Origin: Corynebacterium tuberculostearicum
Lineage (GTDB): Bacteria > Actinomycetota > Actinomycetes > Mycobacteriales > Mycobacteriaceae
DNA: 64,000 bases
Assembly (NCBI RefSeq): GCF_030506365.1
Contig: NZ_CP073092.1
Coordinates: forward strand, 620,001 to 684,000
Reading direction: 5' to 3'
Made by a program: the position numbers and the translations under genes. Positions 49,992 to 59,550 of the stretch are shown one piece after another. Numbering within the stretch: position 1 is the stretch's first letter; every line of letters begins with the position of its first letter. A model generated the notes under the pieces. The model ran no database searches and had not been told where the DNA came from. It worked only from the letters and a program-made list of their open reading frames with translations.

Positions 49992-50536
49992 TGCGTCTTG
50001 TACTTCTAGGACCTCCCGGTGCCGGCAAGGGCACCCAGGCAGCTATCCTCAGCGAGAAGCTAAACGTTCCGCACATCTCCACCGGCGACCTGTTCCGCGC
50101 CAATATCGGCGAGGGCACCCCGTTGGGTGTAGAGGCAAAGTCCTACATCGATGCAGGCAAGCTGGTACCTACCGACGTCACTGCTCGTATGGTCGAGGAC
50201 CGCCTTAACCAGGATGACGCCAAGAATGGCTTCCTGCTGGACGGCTTCCCACGTACCACCGAGCAAGCAGACATCCTGGAGGAGCTGCTGGCTAAGAAGG
50301 GCGAGAAGCTCGACGGAGTTCTCAACTTCGAGGTCTCTGAGGATGTTGTGGTTGAGCGCATGATGGCCCGTGGCCGCGCCGACGATAACGAGGAGACCAT
50401 CCGCACCCGCCTCAGTGTCTACCGCGAGGAAACCTTCCCGCTTATCGAGCACTACGGCGATGCCATCATCTCCATCAAGGCCGAAGGCACCGTGGAGGAA
50501 ATCAACGCCCGTGCGATGGAAGCCCTGGGTAAGTAA
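49991..50536 (+). CDS. adk: adenylate kinase
   Basis: This 181-residue enzyme interconverts AMP, ATP and ADP. It has the P-loop [27 protein letters not shown] and a short lid ([17 protein letters not shown]) without zinc cysteines, the short-form type typical of actinobacteria. It overlaps secY by one base and precedes map by 2 nt. Confidence 0.98.
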   Translation: MRLVLLGPPGAGKGTQAAILSEKLNVPHISTGDLFRANIGEGTPLGVEAKSYIDAGKLVPTDVTARMVEDRLNQDDAKNGFLLDGFPRTTEQADILEELLAKKGEKLDGVLNFEVSEDVVVERMMARGRADDNEETIRTRLSVYREETFPLIEHYGDAIISIKAEGTVEEINARAMEALGK

Positions 50537-50538
50537 GC

Positions 50539-51333
50539 ATGGCTTTTCGACGCCGCAGTAAGCGCATCCCCGCCCGCACCCCGGGCGAGCTAGACGCGAT
50601 GCAGGCCGCCGGCGAGATTGTTGGCAAGGCACTGCAGGAAGTCCGCGCTGCTGCGGCGTCTGGCGTATCTACCCTTGAGTTGGATGCGGTGGCTGAGCAG
50701 ACCATTCGCGATGCCGGCGCCTATCCGACCTTCAAGGGGTACGAGGGTTTCCCGGGCTCCATTTGTGCTTCCGTTAATGACGTCATCGTGCACGGCATTC
50801 CGGATAAGGAAACCGTCCTGGCAGAAGGTGACTTGGTGTCCATCGATTGCGGTGCCACGCTAGACGGTTGGGTAGGCGATAGTGCTTGGTCCTTCGCGGT
50901 GGGCGAGCTCGATGCTGATGTAGAGGCCCTCAACAAGGCCACCGAGTATGTCCTTATGGAGGGCATGCAGGCCATGGTTCCGGGCAATATGCTTACCGAC
51001 GTCTCCCATGCCCTAGAGCAAGCCACCCGCCGGGCCGAGCAGAAGTTCGGCGTGGATCTTTTCATCGTGGATGGCTATGGCGGTCACGGCATTGGCCGCA
51101 CCATGCACGAGGATCCTTACCTGGCCAATGAGGGGCGCCCGGGCCGTGGCCCGCTGATCCAAGAAGGTTCTGTGCTGGCCATTGAACCCATGCTAACTTT
51201 GGGCACAGAGGATTCCGCCGTGCTAGAAGATGACTGGACGGTCGTTACCCTCGATGGTTCCTTTGCCGCCCACTGGGAGCATACGGTGGCCGCGACGGCC
51301 GATGGTCCCCGTATTCTTACCCGCCGCTACTGA
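50539..51333 (+). CDS. map: methionine aminopeptidase, type I
   Basis: This 264-residue metalloprotease removes the initiator methionine. Metal ligands are visible in [19 protein letters not shown] (two Asp), [13 protein letters not shown] (His), LAIEPML (Glu) and HWEHTV (Glu). The substrate pocket His lies in DVIVHGIP. It completes the secY-adk-map operon. Confidence 0.97.
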   Translation: MAFRRRSKRIPARTPGELDAMQAAGEIVGKALQEVRAAAASGVSTLELDAVAEQTIRDAGAYPTFKGYEGFPGSICASVNDVIVHGIPDKETVLAEGDLVSIDCGATLDGWVGDSAWSFAVGELDADVEALNKATEYVLMEGMQAMVPGNMLTDVSHALEQATRRAEQKFGVDLFIVDGYGGHGIGRTMHEDPYLANEGRPGRGPLIQEGSVLAIEPMLTLGTEDSAVLEDDWTVVTLDGSFAAHWEHTVAATADGPRILTRRY

Positions 51334-51398
51334 CATTTATTCCCCGATATTGCCTGTTGCACTAGGCATATGCCCCTGAAAGGTTTATACTCACAGCC

Positions 51399-52250
51399 AT
51401 GTCTAAATTTAGCTTCCGCAAGATCCGTGCCACGGTTGCAGCGCCCGCAGTCGCTGGCGTGATGGCCTTGAGCACCACCATTGCGGCTCCTGCCGCTACC
51501 GCCCAGGAGATTCCGAACCTGGATCAGCTCAGCTCCAAGGCAAACTCCGACCTCGCTCAGTTCTCTTCCCAGTCCGGCTTGGATCAGCTCACCGCTGAGG
51601 CAAAGAAGCAGCTGGATAACTTCTACGGCCAGAGCCGCGAGCAGGCCTGGAATACCCGGAACCAGATCCTGGACCAGGCAGAGAAGTTCTCCCCGGAGCT
51701 GGCTCCTAGCGTCCAGACCGCTGTGGACGGCGCCGTAGAATTCCTCTTCCCAGGCTTGATCGCCCAGAAGAATGAGGAAGCACGCAAGGCCCGCGAGGCC
51801 GCTGCTCGCGCCAACGCTGAGCGTGTCGCTGCTGAGAAGGCTCGTTCTGAGGCTGCCGCACGCAAGGCGGAAGCACAGCGCCGCGCCAACCAGTTTGACC
51901 GTGGCCCGTGCCCGGCCGATGCGAAGGTTTGTGTCGACCTCAATGGTCGACGCACCTGGCTGCAGGATGGCGGCAAGGTGTCCTACGTGTCCCCGGCAAT
52001 GTCCGCCGGCATGCGCGGTCAGGAAACCCCACGCGGCACTTTCCATGTGACCCGCAAGGTAGAGCACGAGATTTCCCGCGAGTTCAATAACGCGCCGATG
52101 CCGTACTCCATCTACTTCACCAATAACGGTCACGCCTTCCACCTGGATGACCCGGCTGTTGATTCCAATGGTTGCGTTCACCTTCCGCCAGACGCTGCAA
52201 AGCGCTACTGGGATAATGTGCAGGTTGGCGATAAGGTCTTTATCTACTAA
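51399..52250 (+). CDS. secreted L,D-transpeptidase (YkuD)
   Basis: This 283-residue protein has a signal peptide (residues 1-35, ending ATAQ) and a long alanine/lysine/glutamate-rich helical region of about 100-170 that may span the wall. A C-terminal YkuD domain has the catalytic SNGCVHL motif and an upstream FHLDD histidine. Such enzymes make 3-3 cross-links in peptidoglycan. The -10 element TATACT at 51386-51391 ends 7 nt before the ATG, pointing to a leaderless mRNA. Confidence 0.88.
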   Translation: MSKFSFRKIRATVAAPAVAGVMALSTTIAAPAATAQEIPNLDQLSSKANSDLAQFSSQSGLDQLTAEAKKQLDNFYGQSREQAWNTRNQILDQAEKFSPELAPSVQTAVDGAVEFLFPGLIAQKNEEARKAREAAARANAERVAAEKARSEAAARKAEAQRRANQFDRGPCPADAKVCVDLNGRRTWLQDGGKVSYVSPAMSAGMRGQETPRGTFHVTRKVEHEISREFNNAPMPYSIYFTNNGHAFHLDDPAVDSNGCVHLPPDAAKRYWDNVQVGDKVFIY

Positions 52251-52274
52251 GGCCCGCGCTTAAGCGAAAGTCAC

Positions 52275-52323
52275 ATCCCCCGAATCGAGCTCCCGAGAAG
52301 GAGAATCGGTTTGGGGGATTTTG
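52275..52323 (+). terminator. terminator after the L,D-transpeptidase gene
   Basis: ATCCCCC (52275-52281) pairs with GGGGGAT (52313-52319) around an interior CTCC/GGAG stem, followed by TTTTG. Confidence 0.75.
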
Positions 52324-52377
52324 CTGGCTTAGGGTGAGTTGCGGGCGAGCAAGCGGGGCGTCGGAAAGCGCAGCGGT

Positions 52378-52406
52378 TTGGAAAACGTGTCGCTGCAGCG
52401 TATGCT
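52378..52406 (+). promoter_or_regulatory. infA promoter
   Basis: TTGGAA (52378-52383), a 17-nt spacer beginning AACGTG, and TATGCT (52401-52406). The leader is about 100 nt. Its -35 region resembles the tuf, S10 and rpsH promoters. Confidence 0.6.
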
Positions 52407-52514
52407 GTTAAGTCGGTGTATAGCGTCAGCGAGGCTGGCGCGGATACGCCACCGCAGTAGACAACAAACATGCAGGTGACGGCGCACTTGTCCGTCGCCA
52501 GAAAAGTAGAGGTT

Positions 52515-52733
52515 ATGGCTAAGGAAGGCGCAATCGAGGTAGAAGGCCGCATTATCGAGCCTTTGCCCAACGCAATGTTCCGTGTCGAGCTCGACAATGG
52601 ACACAAGGTTCTTGCACACATTTCTGGCAAGATGCGTCAGCACTACATTCGCATCCTCCCGGAGGACCGCGTGGTTGTAGAGCTGTCTCCTTATGACCTA
52701 ACCCGCGGACGCATCGTCTACCGCTACAAGTAA
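52515..52733 (+). CDS. infA: translation initiation factor IF-1
   Basis: This 72-residue S1-fold protein reads [18 protein letters not shown] at the start and ends [15 protein letters not shown]. It binds the 30S A site during initiation. The ATG at 52515 gives the exact family length; a 15-residue extension upstream is not conserved. rpmJ (L36), normally next, is absent. Confidence 0.98.
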   Translation: MAKEGAIEVEGRIIEPLPNAMFRVELDNGHKVLAHISGKMRQHYIRILPEDRVVVELSPYDLTRGRIVYRYK

Positions 52734-52755
52734 AGACAGTAAGCCTCCTCACCCA

Positions 52756-52849
52756 AGGGTGAACCCGTAGGTTCACCCTGTCCACCTCAGGCTACGGTGG
52801 CCTGAGCCCGCACTGGTAAGCAACCCAAGGATTCCCGGCACGGTCCGGG
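52756..52849 (+). promoter_or_regulatory. three tandem hairpins in the infA-rpsM gap
   Basis: Three perfect stems follow one another. They are AGGGTGAACC-CGTA-GGTTCACCCT (52756-52779), CTCAGGC with GCCTGAG (52786-52806) and CCCGG with CCGGG (52834-52849). None has a T-tract. Together they could form the leader through which S4 controls the rpsM operon, as in other bacteria, or end infA transcripts. Confidence 0.5.
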
Positions 52850-52916
52850 CGAAGCGTTGCATGGAGCGGGACGGATGGGGAGAAAACCGCCGTAACAACC
52901 CGAAAGGACACGCCAT

Positions 52917-53285
52917 ATGGCACGTCTAGCTGGTGTTGACCTCCCCCGCAATAAGCGCATGGAGGTCGCTCTCACCTACATCTACGGCATCGGTCCAACC
53001 CGTGCCAAGGAACTGCTAGAAAAGACTGGCATTTCTCCTGACCTGCGCACTGACAACCTGGATGATGACCAGCTGTCGGCGCTCCGTGACGCAATTGAGG
53101 CTACCTGGAAGGTTGAGGGTGACCTCCGCCGTCAGGTTCAGGCTGATATCCGCCGCAAGATTGAAATCGGAAGCTACAAGGGTCTGCGCCACCGCCGTGG
53201 CCTGCCTGTACGTGGCCAGCGCACCAAGACCAATGCGCGCACTCGTAAGGGTCCGAAGAAGACGATCGCAGGAAAGAAGAAGTAA
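52917..53285 (+). CDS. rpsM: 30S ribosomal protein S13
   Basis: This 122-residue protein begins [26 protein letters not shown] and ends with the basic [15 protein letters not shown] tail. S13 joins the subunits at the head. The ribosome site GAAAGGA precedes the ATG. It heads the rpsM-rpsK-rpsD-rpoA-rplQ operon. Confidence 0.99.
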   Translation: MARLAGVDLPRNKRMEVALTYIYGIGPTRAKELLEKTGISPDLRTDNLDDDQLSALRDAIEATWKVEGDLRRQVQADIRRKIEIGSYKGLRHRRGLPVRGQRTKTNARTRKGPKKTIAGKKK

Positions 53286-53288
53286 TTC

Positions 53289-53693
53289 ATGCCTCCAAAG
53301 ACTCGTTCCGGCGCGCGCCGTTCCGGCCGTCGCGTCGTAAAGAAGAATGTGGCCCTCGGCCACGCATACATCAAGTCCACCTTCAATAACACCATCGTCT
53401 CGATCACCGATCAGACCGGTGCTGTTATCTCTTGGGCATCCTCCGGCCACGTTGGCTTCAAGGGGTCCCGTAAGTCCACTCCGTTCGCCGCTCAGATGGC
53501 AGCCGAGAACGCTGCGCGCAAGGCAATGGATCATGGCATGAAGAAGGTTGACGTATTCGTCAAGGGTCCGGGCTCCGGCCGCGAGACCGCCATCCGTTCC
53601 CTGCAGGCTGCAGGCCTCGAGGTTTCCTCGATCACGGATGCAACCCCACAGCCGCACAACGGCTGCCGTCCGACCAAGCGCCGCAAGGTTTAA
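53289..53693 (+). CDS. rpsK: 30S ribosomal protein S11
   Basis: This 134-residue protein has [20 protein letters not shown] and the C-terminal [18 protein letters not shown] signature. S11 lies on the platform near the mRNA exit. It is 3 nt after rpsM and 21 nt before rpsD. Confidence 0.99.
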   Translation: MPPKTRSGARRSGRRVVKKNVALGHAYIKSTFNNTIVSITDQTGAVISWASSGHVGFKGSRKSTPFAAQMAAENAARKAMDHGMKKVDVFVKGPGSGRETAIRSLQAAGLEVSSITDATPQPHNGCRPTKRRKV

Positions 53694-53714
53694 GGGAAAG
53701 GAAGAGGTAAGAAA

Positions 53715-54320
53715 ATGGCTCGTTACACTGGCCCCGCTACCCGCGTATCCCGCCGTCTTCGCGTCGACTTGGTCGGCGGCGATATGGCATTCGAGCGCCG
53801 CCCGTACCCACCGGGACAGGCTGGCCGCAACCGCATCAAGGAATCTGAGTACCTGCTGCAGCTCCAGGAGAAGCAGAAGGCAAAGTACACCTACGGTGTG
53901 CTGGAGCGTCAGTTCCGTCGCTACTACGCAGAGGCTAACCGCCTCCCGGGCAAGACCGGCGATAACCTGGTTATCCTGCTCGAGTCCCGCCTGGACAACG
54001 TAGTTTACCGTGCAGGTCTGGCACGCACCCGCCGCCAGGCTCGCCAGCTTGTCTCCCACGGTCACTTCACCGTGAACGGCAAGAACATCAACGTTCCTTC
54101 CTACAAGGTCACCCAGTACGACATCATCGATGTCCGTGACCGCTCCAAGAAGATGGAATGGTTCGAAGATGCTCAGGACGCCCTCATCGATGCCAACGTA
54201 CCGGCATGGCTGCAGGTTGTTCCTGATACCCTGCGCATCCTCGTGCACCAGCTGCCCGAGCGCGCTCAGATCGACATTCCGCTGCAGGAGCAGCTCATCG
54301 TCGAGCTTTACTCGAAGTAA
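53715..54320 (+). CDS. rpsD: 30S ribosomal protein S4
   Basis: This 201-residue protein has [27 protein letters not shown], the S4 RNA-binding domain. Its N-terminal part lacks the zinc-binding cysteines of some S4 proteins, so it is the zinc-free form. S4 nucleates 30S assembly and in many bacteria represses its own operon. Confidence 0.99.
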   Translation: MARYTGPATRVSRRLRVDLVGGDMAFERRPYPPGQAGRNRIKESEYLLQLQEKQKAKYTYGVLERQFRRYYAEANRLPGKTGDNLVILLESRLDNVVYRAGLARTRRQARQLVSHGHFTVNGKNINVPSYKVTQYDIIDVRDRSKKMEWFEDAQDALIDANVPAWLQVVPDTLRILVHQLPERAQIDIPLQEQLIVELYSK

Positions 54321-54364
54321 ACTGTTATACCGCACGGCCTGTAATGGCCTGGCGGATAACCAGG

Positions 54365-54387
54365 AATCTTCAATCCCGAAGATTTTT
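54365..54387 (+). terminator. possible attenuator between rpsD and rpoA
   Basis: AATCTTC (54365-54371), a 6-nt loop and GAAGATT (54378-54384) run into a TTTTT tract. The stem is AT-rich and so weak, which would allow partial read-through into rpoA. Confidence 0.45.
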
Positions 54388-54434
54388 ACCCCTCTACCGG
54401 CGTCAAATAGCGGTCGCCGAAAAGGAGAATTTCA

Positions 54435-55445
54435 ATGCTCATTTCCCAGCGTCCTCAGCTCACCGAGGAATTCATCGACTCGTCTCGTTCCAAGTTCGTC
54501 ATCGAACCGCTCGAGCCGGGCTTTGGCTACACCCTCGGTAACTCGCTGCGTCGTACCCTGCTGTCCTCCATTCCGGGTGCAGCGGTAACCTCCATCAAGA
54601 TCGATGGTGTTCTCCACGAGTTCACCACCATCAACGGTGTGAAGGAAGACGTTTCCGAGATCATCTTGAACATCAAGAGCATGGTGCTTTCTTCCGACTC
54701 CGATGAGCCGGTTGTTATGTACCTGAGCAAGGAAGGCCCGGGCGATGTCACCGCGGGCGATATCCAGCCGCCGGCTGGCGTGGAGATCCACAACCCGGAT
54801 CTGCACATCGCTTCCCTGAATGACACCGCCAAGCTGGACATTGAGCTCGTCGTCGAGCGCGGCCGTGGCTACGTCCCAGCCGCTCCTACCTCCGGTGAGA
54901 TCGGCCGCATCCCGGTCGACCAGATTTACTCCCCGGTCCTCAAGGTCTCCTACAAGGTCGAGGCAACTCGTGTTGAGCAGCGCACCGACTTTGACAAGCT
55001 GACCATCGACGTCGAAACCAAGAACTCGATTTCTGCCCGCGACGCCCTGGCTTCCGCCGGCGGCACCTTGGTCGAGCTGTTCGGCCTGGCTCGCGAGCTG
55101 AACAACGCTGCCGAAGGCATCGAGATCGGACCCTCCCCGCAGGAGACCGAGTACATCGCTGCTTATGGCATGCCGATCGAGGACCTGAACTTCTCCGTCC
55201 GCTCTTATAACTGCCTGAAGCGTCAGGAGATCCACACCGTGGGCGAGCTCGCTGAATGCACCGAGTCCGACCTGCTGGATATCCGTAACTTCGGCCAGAA
55301 GTCGATCAATGAGGTAAAGATCAAGCTGGCTAACCTGGGCCTGGCTCTCAAGGACACCCCTGAGGACTTCGACCCGACCCAGCTCGAGGGCTACGACGCA
55401 GAAACCGGTGACTTCAAGGATCCGGCTGCCGAGGATTCCGAGTAA
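54435..55445 (+). CDS. rpoA: RNA polymerase alpha subunit
   Basis: This 336-residue protein has the N-terminal dimerisation domain ([23 protein letters not shown]). The C-terminal domain binds UP elements and activators ([19 protein letters not shown] and [17 protein letters not shown]). The acidic tail is of actinobacterial length. The ribosome site AAAGGAG lies before the ATG. Confidence 0.99.
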   Translation: MLISQRPQLTEEFIDSSRSKFVIEPLEPGFGYTLGNSLRRTLLSSIPGAAVTSIKIDGVLHEFTTINGVKEDVSEIILNIKSMVLSSDSDEPVVMYLSKEGPGDVTAGDIQPPAGVEIHNPDLHIASLNDTAKLDIELVVERGRGYVPAAPTSGEIGRIPVDQIYSPVLKVSYKVEATRVEQRTDFDKLTIDVETKNSISARDALASAGGTLVELFGLARELNNAAEGIEIGPSPQETEYIAAYGMPIEDLNFSVRSYNCLKRQEIHTVGELAECTESDLLDIRNFGQKSINEVKIKLANLGLALKDTPEDFDPTQLEGYDAETGDFKDPAAEDSE

Positions 55446-55461
55446 AGAACCCCGCTGACTT

Positions 55462-55484
55462 GCGGCAATGACCTAATTGCCGCG
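55462..55484 (+). other. hairpin between rpoA and rplQ
   Basis: GCGGCAA and TTGCCGC form a perfect 7-bp stem in the 72-nt gap before rplQ. No T-tract follows; it may affect mRNA stability or the alpha:L17 ratio. Confidence 0.35.
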
Positions 55485-55517
55485 CGCTCAACTTTTACCG
55501 CATACGAGGAGTACACA

Positions 55518-56015
55518 ATGCCAACCCCTAAGAAGGGTGCCCGTCTCGGCGGCTCCGCCAAGCAGCAGGCTCACATGCTGAGCAACTTGGCAGCCAGCCT
55601 GATCGAGCACGGCGCTATCAAGACCACCGATGCCAAGGCGAAGGTCCTTCGCCCGTACATCGAAAAGATCATCACCAAGGCTAAGTCCGGCACCATTGCT
55701 GACCGCCGCGCAGTTCTGAAGCTCATCCCGCGCAAGGATGTTGTTTCTTACCTGTTCGACGAGGTTGCCCCGAAGTTTGAGAACCGTGAGGGTGGCTACA
55801 CCCGCACCATCAAGCTGGACAACCGCGCCGGTGACAACGCCCCGATGTCCCAGATCTCCCTCGTTCTCGAGGAGACCGTGACCTCCGAGGCTAACCGCGC
55901 TACCCGCGCTGCCGCATCCAAGGCCGCTGAGGCTGAGGAAGCTAAGGCAGACGAGGCTGCTGAGACCGAGGCACCTGCCGAGGAGACCGCAGCTGAGGAG
56001 TCCGAGGAGAAGTAA
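55518..56015 (+). CDS. rplQ: 50S ribosomal protein L17
   Basis: This 165-residue protein has the L17 core [29 protein letters not shown]. After about residue 125 it has an alanine/glutamate-rich acidic tail ([19 protein letters not shown]), an extension common in actinobacteria. It ends the operon at a terminator. Confidence 0.98.
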   Translation: MPTPKKGARLGGSAKQQAHMLSNLAASLIEHGAIKTTDAKAKVLRPYIEKIITKAKSGTIADRRAVLKLIPRKDVVSYLFDEVAPKFENREGGYTRTIKLDNRAGDNAPMSQISLVLEETVTSEANRATRAAASKAAEAEEAKADEAAETEAPAEETAAEESEEK

Positions 56016-56038
56016 TTCCCCTTCGGCCCTGGCGCTTC

Positions 56039-56080
56039 GCCGCCGCCTTTCCCCATCTGTGGGAGGGGCGGCGGCTTTTT
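56039..56080 (+). terminator. terminator after rplQ
   Basis: GCCGCCGCC with a short T bulge and CCCC pairs with GGGGCGGCGGC, followed by five T residues. Confidence 0.88.
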
Positions 56081-56169
56081 CATGTCCGCACCCAACAGGG
56101 ACTCACCGCTCGAACGCCCCAGACCCAGCGCCGGTGGGCAGTAAACCCTCCGGTAGCATGAAGCCCACT

Positions 56170-57051
56170 ATGACAGATGCAGCATCGACTTCCCCCGAAG
56201 GGCCGGCGGACGGGTTCGTTCGCCTGCGCTTGGACTTGGCTTATGACGGCACGGACTTTCATGGCTGGGCCAAGCAGAAGGGCGGTCTGCGCACGGTGCA
56301 AGGCGTGCTCGAAGAGAAGCTGGCGATGATTGCGCGCACGGAGGTGCCGCTTACGGTCGCTGGGCGCACGGATGCCGGCGTTCACGCTCGTGGCCAGGTG
56401 GCGCACGTGGACGTTCCCGCTGAGATGCTGGCGCAGCGCTCGGTGGCGGGGGAGCCGGTGAAGCTGGTGCGTCGGTTAGCAAAGCTTCTGCCAGAAGATG
56501 TTCGGGTACACGGGTGCGAGTTCGCACCCGCGGGCTTTGACGCGCGATTTTCGGCGCTGCGGCGACACTACGTCTACCGGATTACCACCAACCCGCGCGG
56601 CGCGCTGCCGACCCGGGCGAGGGATACGGCCGAGTGGATTAAGCCGGTGGATATCGATGCCATGCAAGAAGCTGCCACCGCCCTGGTGGGCCTGCACGAT
56701 TTCGCGGCCTTTTGTAAGGCCAAGCCGAATGCCACGACCATCCGTGAGTTGCAGGAATTTTCCTGGCGCGACGTTTCCACGCCGGAAGAACCGGAGCTTT
56801 TTGAGGCCCGCGTAAGCGCCGATGCGTTTTGCTGGTCGATGGTGCGCTCGCTGGTGGGCTGTTGCCTGCGCGTGGGGGAGGGGCGGCGCGATGCCGATTT
56901 CGCCGCGGCACTGCTGCAGGAGACGAAGCGCTCGTCGAGCATCCCCGTGGCTCCGGCGAAAGGGCTCTCGCTCGTCGCCGTTGATTATCCGGCGGCAGAC
57001 CAGCTGGCCGCCCGCGCCGAGGTCACCCGCGAAAGGCGCAGCGCCGACTAA
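56170..57051 (+). CDS. truA: tRNA pseudouridine(38-40) synthase
   Basis: This enzyme, about 293 residues from ATG 56170, modifies uridines 38 to 40 in the anticodon arm. The catalytic Asp lies in [18 protein letters not shown], and [17 protein letters not shown] is the family start. A TAGCAT -10 at 56154-56159 sits 10 nt upstream, implying a leaderless mRNA. The ATG at 56158 overlaps that element and is less likely. truA follows rplQ in many bacteria. Confidence 0.94.
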   Translation: MTDAASTSPEGPADGFVRLRLDLAYDGTDFHGWAKQKGGLRTVQGVLEEKLAMIARTEVPLTVAGRTDAGVHARGQVAHVDVPAEMLAQRSVAGEPVKLVRRLAKLLPEDVRVHGCEFAPAGFDARFSALRRHYVYRITTNPRGALPTRARDTAEWIKPVDIDAMQEAATALVGLHDFAAFCKAKPNATTIRELQEFSWRDVSTPEEPELFEARVSADAFCWSMVRSLVGCCLRVGEGRRDADFAAALLQETKRSSSIPVAPAKGLSLVAVDYPAADQLAARAEVTRERRSAD

Positions 57052-57125
57052 CGCCCAAGTGGCAGCGGTCGCCTACCTGGGATAGCCTGTGTGCTGGGTG
57101 TACACAGACTTTTCGGGGGAAAATC

Positions 57126-58412
57126 ATGGCACGTCCGCTGCCTACTACCAAGGCCCAGGTATCGGGCCATAAATTCTTGCGCCGCCGCGTCGAGCATGGG
57201 CTCGTCTTAGGCGATATCCGCATGATCCACGATCCATTGGCTAGGCGCCGCAAAGCGCTCCTTTTTGGCGGGGTCGGCGTCGCCTTCCTTGCGGTGGGGT
57301 CCGGTATGTTGGCATGGTTGCAGCCGAGCCCGCAGCCGGGTGATGCGCCGATTGTGCGCTCGGAGCAGGGCCAGCTCTTTGTGGATGTCAACGACACCTA
57401 CCACCCGGTATTCAACCTGGCGTCGGCGCGCATTATCGCCGGGCAGGCGGCCGAGGCGCAGACCATTGGGGATGAGCACCTGCAAGAAGCGCTACTGGGC
57501 TCACCGGTGGGTATCTCAGACGCCCCGGGGTACCTCGCGGCGGCAGGCGAGACTCCCCAGCAGCGATGGGCGGCGTGTTTGGCAGGCAAAGATGAGGCGC
57601 CCTCTACAGAAAACCCGACCAGCATCGGCGGCCACCAGGTAGCGTCGCAGGAGGTTATTGTCCTTGCCGAGCCCGAGCAGAAAGGCCTCGGTGAGGAGCG
57701 CGCCGCACTGGTGGAATCCGAGGGCACGCAGTGGCTTATCACCCAGGAGGGCCGCGTGGCGTTGCCAGAGCCCTCCAGCACCGAAGGCCGCGTCGTGCGC
57801 CGGGCACTGGGCGTGGACGATAGTACCCACACTTGGCCCGTGCCGCCCGAGCTGCTCAATGCCTTTGCGGAGCTGCCACCGCTGAACTTTCCGGCCGAAC
57901 CACCCGAGGTCGTCGATACCGGCCAAGGTCTGTGGGCGCGTACGCCCGAGGGCGTAGCGGAGCTCACCCCCACCCAGGCGGAGATACTCACCGGCGTGGG
58001 AGCCAAGGAGACGACAGCCGCGCCGCAGGAGGTTGCCGCGCTTGCCGACGCCCCCTTAAACCTCAACCTTCCCTCCACGTCCTTCCGCTTCTTAAGCCCA
58101 GACGATGGCTGGATGTGTGCTGCTAACGAGGGCGGCGGGGTAGTGGTACCTGCCCAAGCGGGCACCGTTGCCTTGGCAGGTGAGTCGGTGGCCCATCGCT
58201 TTGGCGGGCTTAACGCCGGTGGCGTAGGCGTAGACAGCGGCCATGGCTATCACGTGGTCTCACCCACGGGGCAGCGGCACGAGGTCAAGGACAAAGAGAC
58301 TTTGGAAGCCCTAGGCACCGGCGTGGGCGCGCAGGTGCCCTGGGAAATTCTGCGCTTGCTGCCGGAAGGCTCCGCGCTAAACCGTGAGCAGGCGCTGCAG
58401 GTTAGCTCTTAG
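57126..58412 (+). CDS. eccB: ESX-4 type VII secretion protein EccB
   Basis: This 428-residue protein has a cytoplasmic start with TTKAQVSGHKFLRRRVEHGLV, a single membrane helix (about residues 46-66) and a large extracytoplasmic repeat domain. It is a core part of the type VII secretion membrane complex with EccC and EccD. It converges on mycP, overlapping it by 11 nt. Its position beside mycP, eccD and eccC marks the ESX-4 locus. Confidence 0.9.
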   Translation: MARPLPTTKAQVSGHKFLRRRVEHGLVLGDIRMIHDPLARRRKALLFGGVGVAFLAVGSGMLAWLQPSPQPGDAPIVRSEQGQLFVDVNDTYHPVFNLASARIIAGQAAEAQTIGDEHLQEALLGSPVGISDAPGYLAAAGETPQQRWAACLAGKDEAPSTENPTSIGGHQVASQEVIVLAEPEQKGLGEERAALVESEGTQWLITQEGRVALPEPSSTEGRVVRRALGVDDSTHTWPVPPELLNAFAELPPLNFPAEPPEVVDTGQGLWARTPEGVAELTPTQAEILTGVGAKETTAAPQEVAALADAPLNLNLPSTSFRFLSPDDGWMCAANEGGGVVVPAQAGTVALAGESVAHRFGGLNAGGVGVDSGHGYHVVSPTGQRHEVKDKETLEALGTGVGAQVPWEILRLLPEGSALNREQALQVSS

Positions 58413-59550
58413 GCCGTAGCCCGCGCCACGCTGCCCACGCAGCAAGCGCCAGCGCTAACCCACCCAGCACCCAGGCACTGCGTGTGGGGGCGTGTGAGTC
58501 GTCTTCGTCAGCGGGGCGGATGGTCATAGCCCGGGTATCGACTTCTGCGCCCGATTCCACGTGGGTGAGCACAGTGAGCGGGTCGATAAAACCGTGGCCT
58601 GGTTCCGCGGCGTCTTCCACGCGTTTACGCAGGGCGGCCGGGCTATCGTCGGGAAAGCGTTGTGCCAAGAGGGCAGCGGTGCCGCTGACCACCGGCGCGG
58701 CAAAGGAGGTGCCATGGAACTGCGCCGTTCCGTCCGTACCCTCCTTACCATCGGCCCATCCACCCGCGGGGTTGAGCGCTAGCGGAATGAAACCTTGCGC
58801 AGCAAGTTGGGGTCCGTCGGCTGAATTCAGTGAGTAGTCAGCGAGTTCGTGTGAATCCGCTAGGGCGCTTACTGAGAGCACCGTTGGCGAATCCGCCGGA
58901 AAGACGCGGTCACCCATCTCGCAGCTGCCAGAGGACGCATTGCCCGAGGCCGCGATCACCACGGCACCGGAGTCTTCCGCATGCGCCAAAGCGCGATCCA
59001 ATCGGGAAGTATCGACCTGCGCGGCCACATCTGGCGGAACGCAGGAAACTACCGAAATATTAATGACGCGAGCACCGGCATCGGCGGCGTCATCGATGGC
59101 GCGGGCCAAGGTGTCCAGCGAGCCGGTGGTACTGTCTTCGGCTTCTTGGCGGTAGTGCGCGCTGGTCTGGCGTACAGCGTAAATTTCTGCTCGCGGGGCG
59201 ATACCGATATCGTGACCGGCGATGACACCGGCCACGACGGTGCCGTGCAGGTCGCAATCGCGATGCGGCTCTGGGGACTCCGGCGCGACAAGGTCCGCGC
59301 CACTGCTGAGATGCCGCAGTTGGTCGTGACGGGCAACGCCAGTATCGATAACGGCTACTTTGACGCCTTCCCCGGTAGCAAAGGAATGTAAACGGGCCCG
59401 GTAGTCTAGCTGCTCCTCGCTTGGTTGGGGCGAAAGCGGTGAGGAATGCGCGGCGGCGCATTCGCGGTCCGGCTCGCGAGCGGCCGCATAGGGAGCAGCA
59501 GTCAGTCCTGCAGCGAATGCAACTACTACAGCGACGGGTAGTACGCGCAT
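58402..59550 (-). CDS. mycP: ESX-4 mycosin, subtilisin-like protease
   Basis: This 382-residue protein has a signal peptide (about 1-24), a subtilisin domain with the triad Asp69 (AVIDTG), His102 (DLHGTVVAG) and Ser282 (HGTSFAAP), oxyanion Asn204, and a C-terminal membrane helix (about 355-375). Mycosins stabilise or process type VII secretion complexes. All catalytic residues are present. Its ATG overlaps the eccD stop (TAATG). Confidence 0.93.
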   Translation of the reverse strand: MRVLPVAVVVAFAAGLTAAPYAAAREPDRECAAAHSSPLSPQPSEEQLDYRARLHSFATGEGVKVAVIDTGVARHDQLRHLSSGADLVAPESPEPHRDCDLHGTVVAGVIAGHDIGIAPRAEIYAVRQTSAHYRQEAEDSTTGSLDTLARAIDDAADAGARVINISVVSCVPPDVAAQVDTSRLDRALAHAEDSGAVVIAASGNASSGSCEMGDRVFPADSPTVLSVSALADSHELADYSLNSADGPQLAAQGFIPLALNPAGGWADGKEGTDGTAQFHGTSFAAPVVSGTAALLAQRFPDDSPAALRKRVEDAAEPGHGFIDPLTVLTHVESGAEVDTRAMTIRPADEDDSHAPTRSAWVLGGLALALAAWAAWRGLRPKS

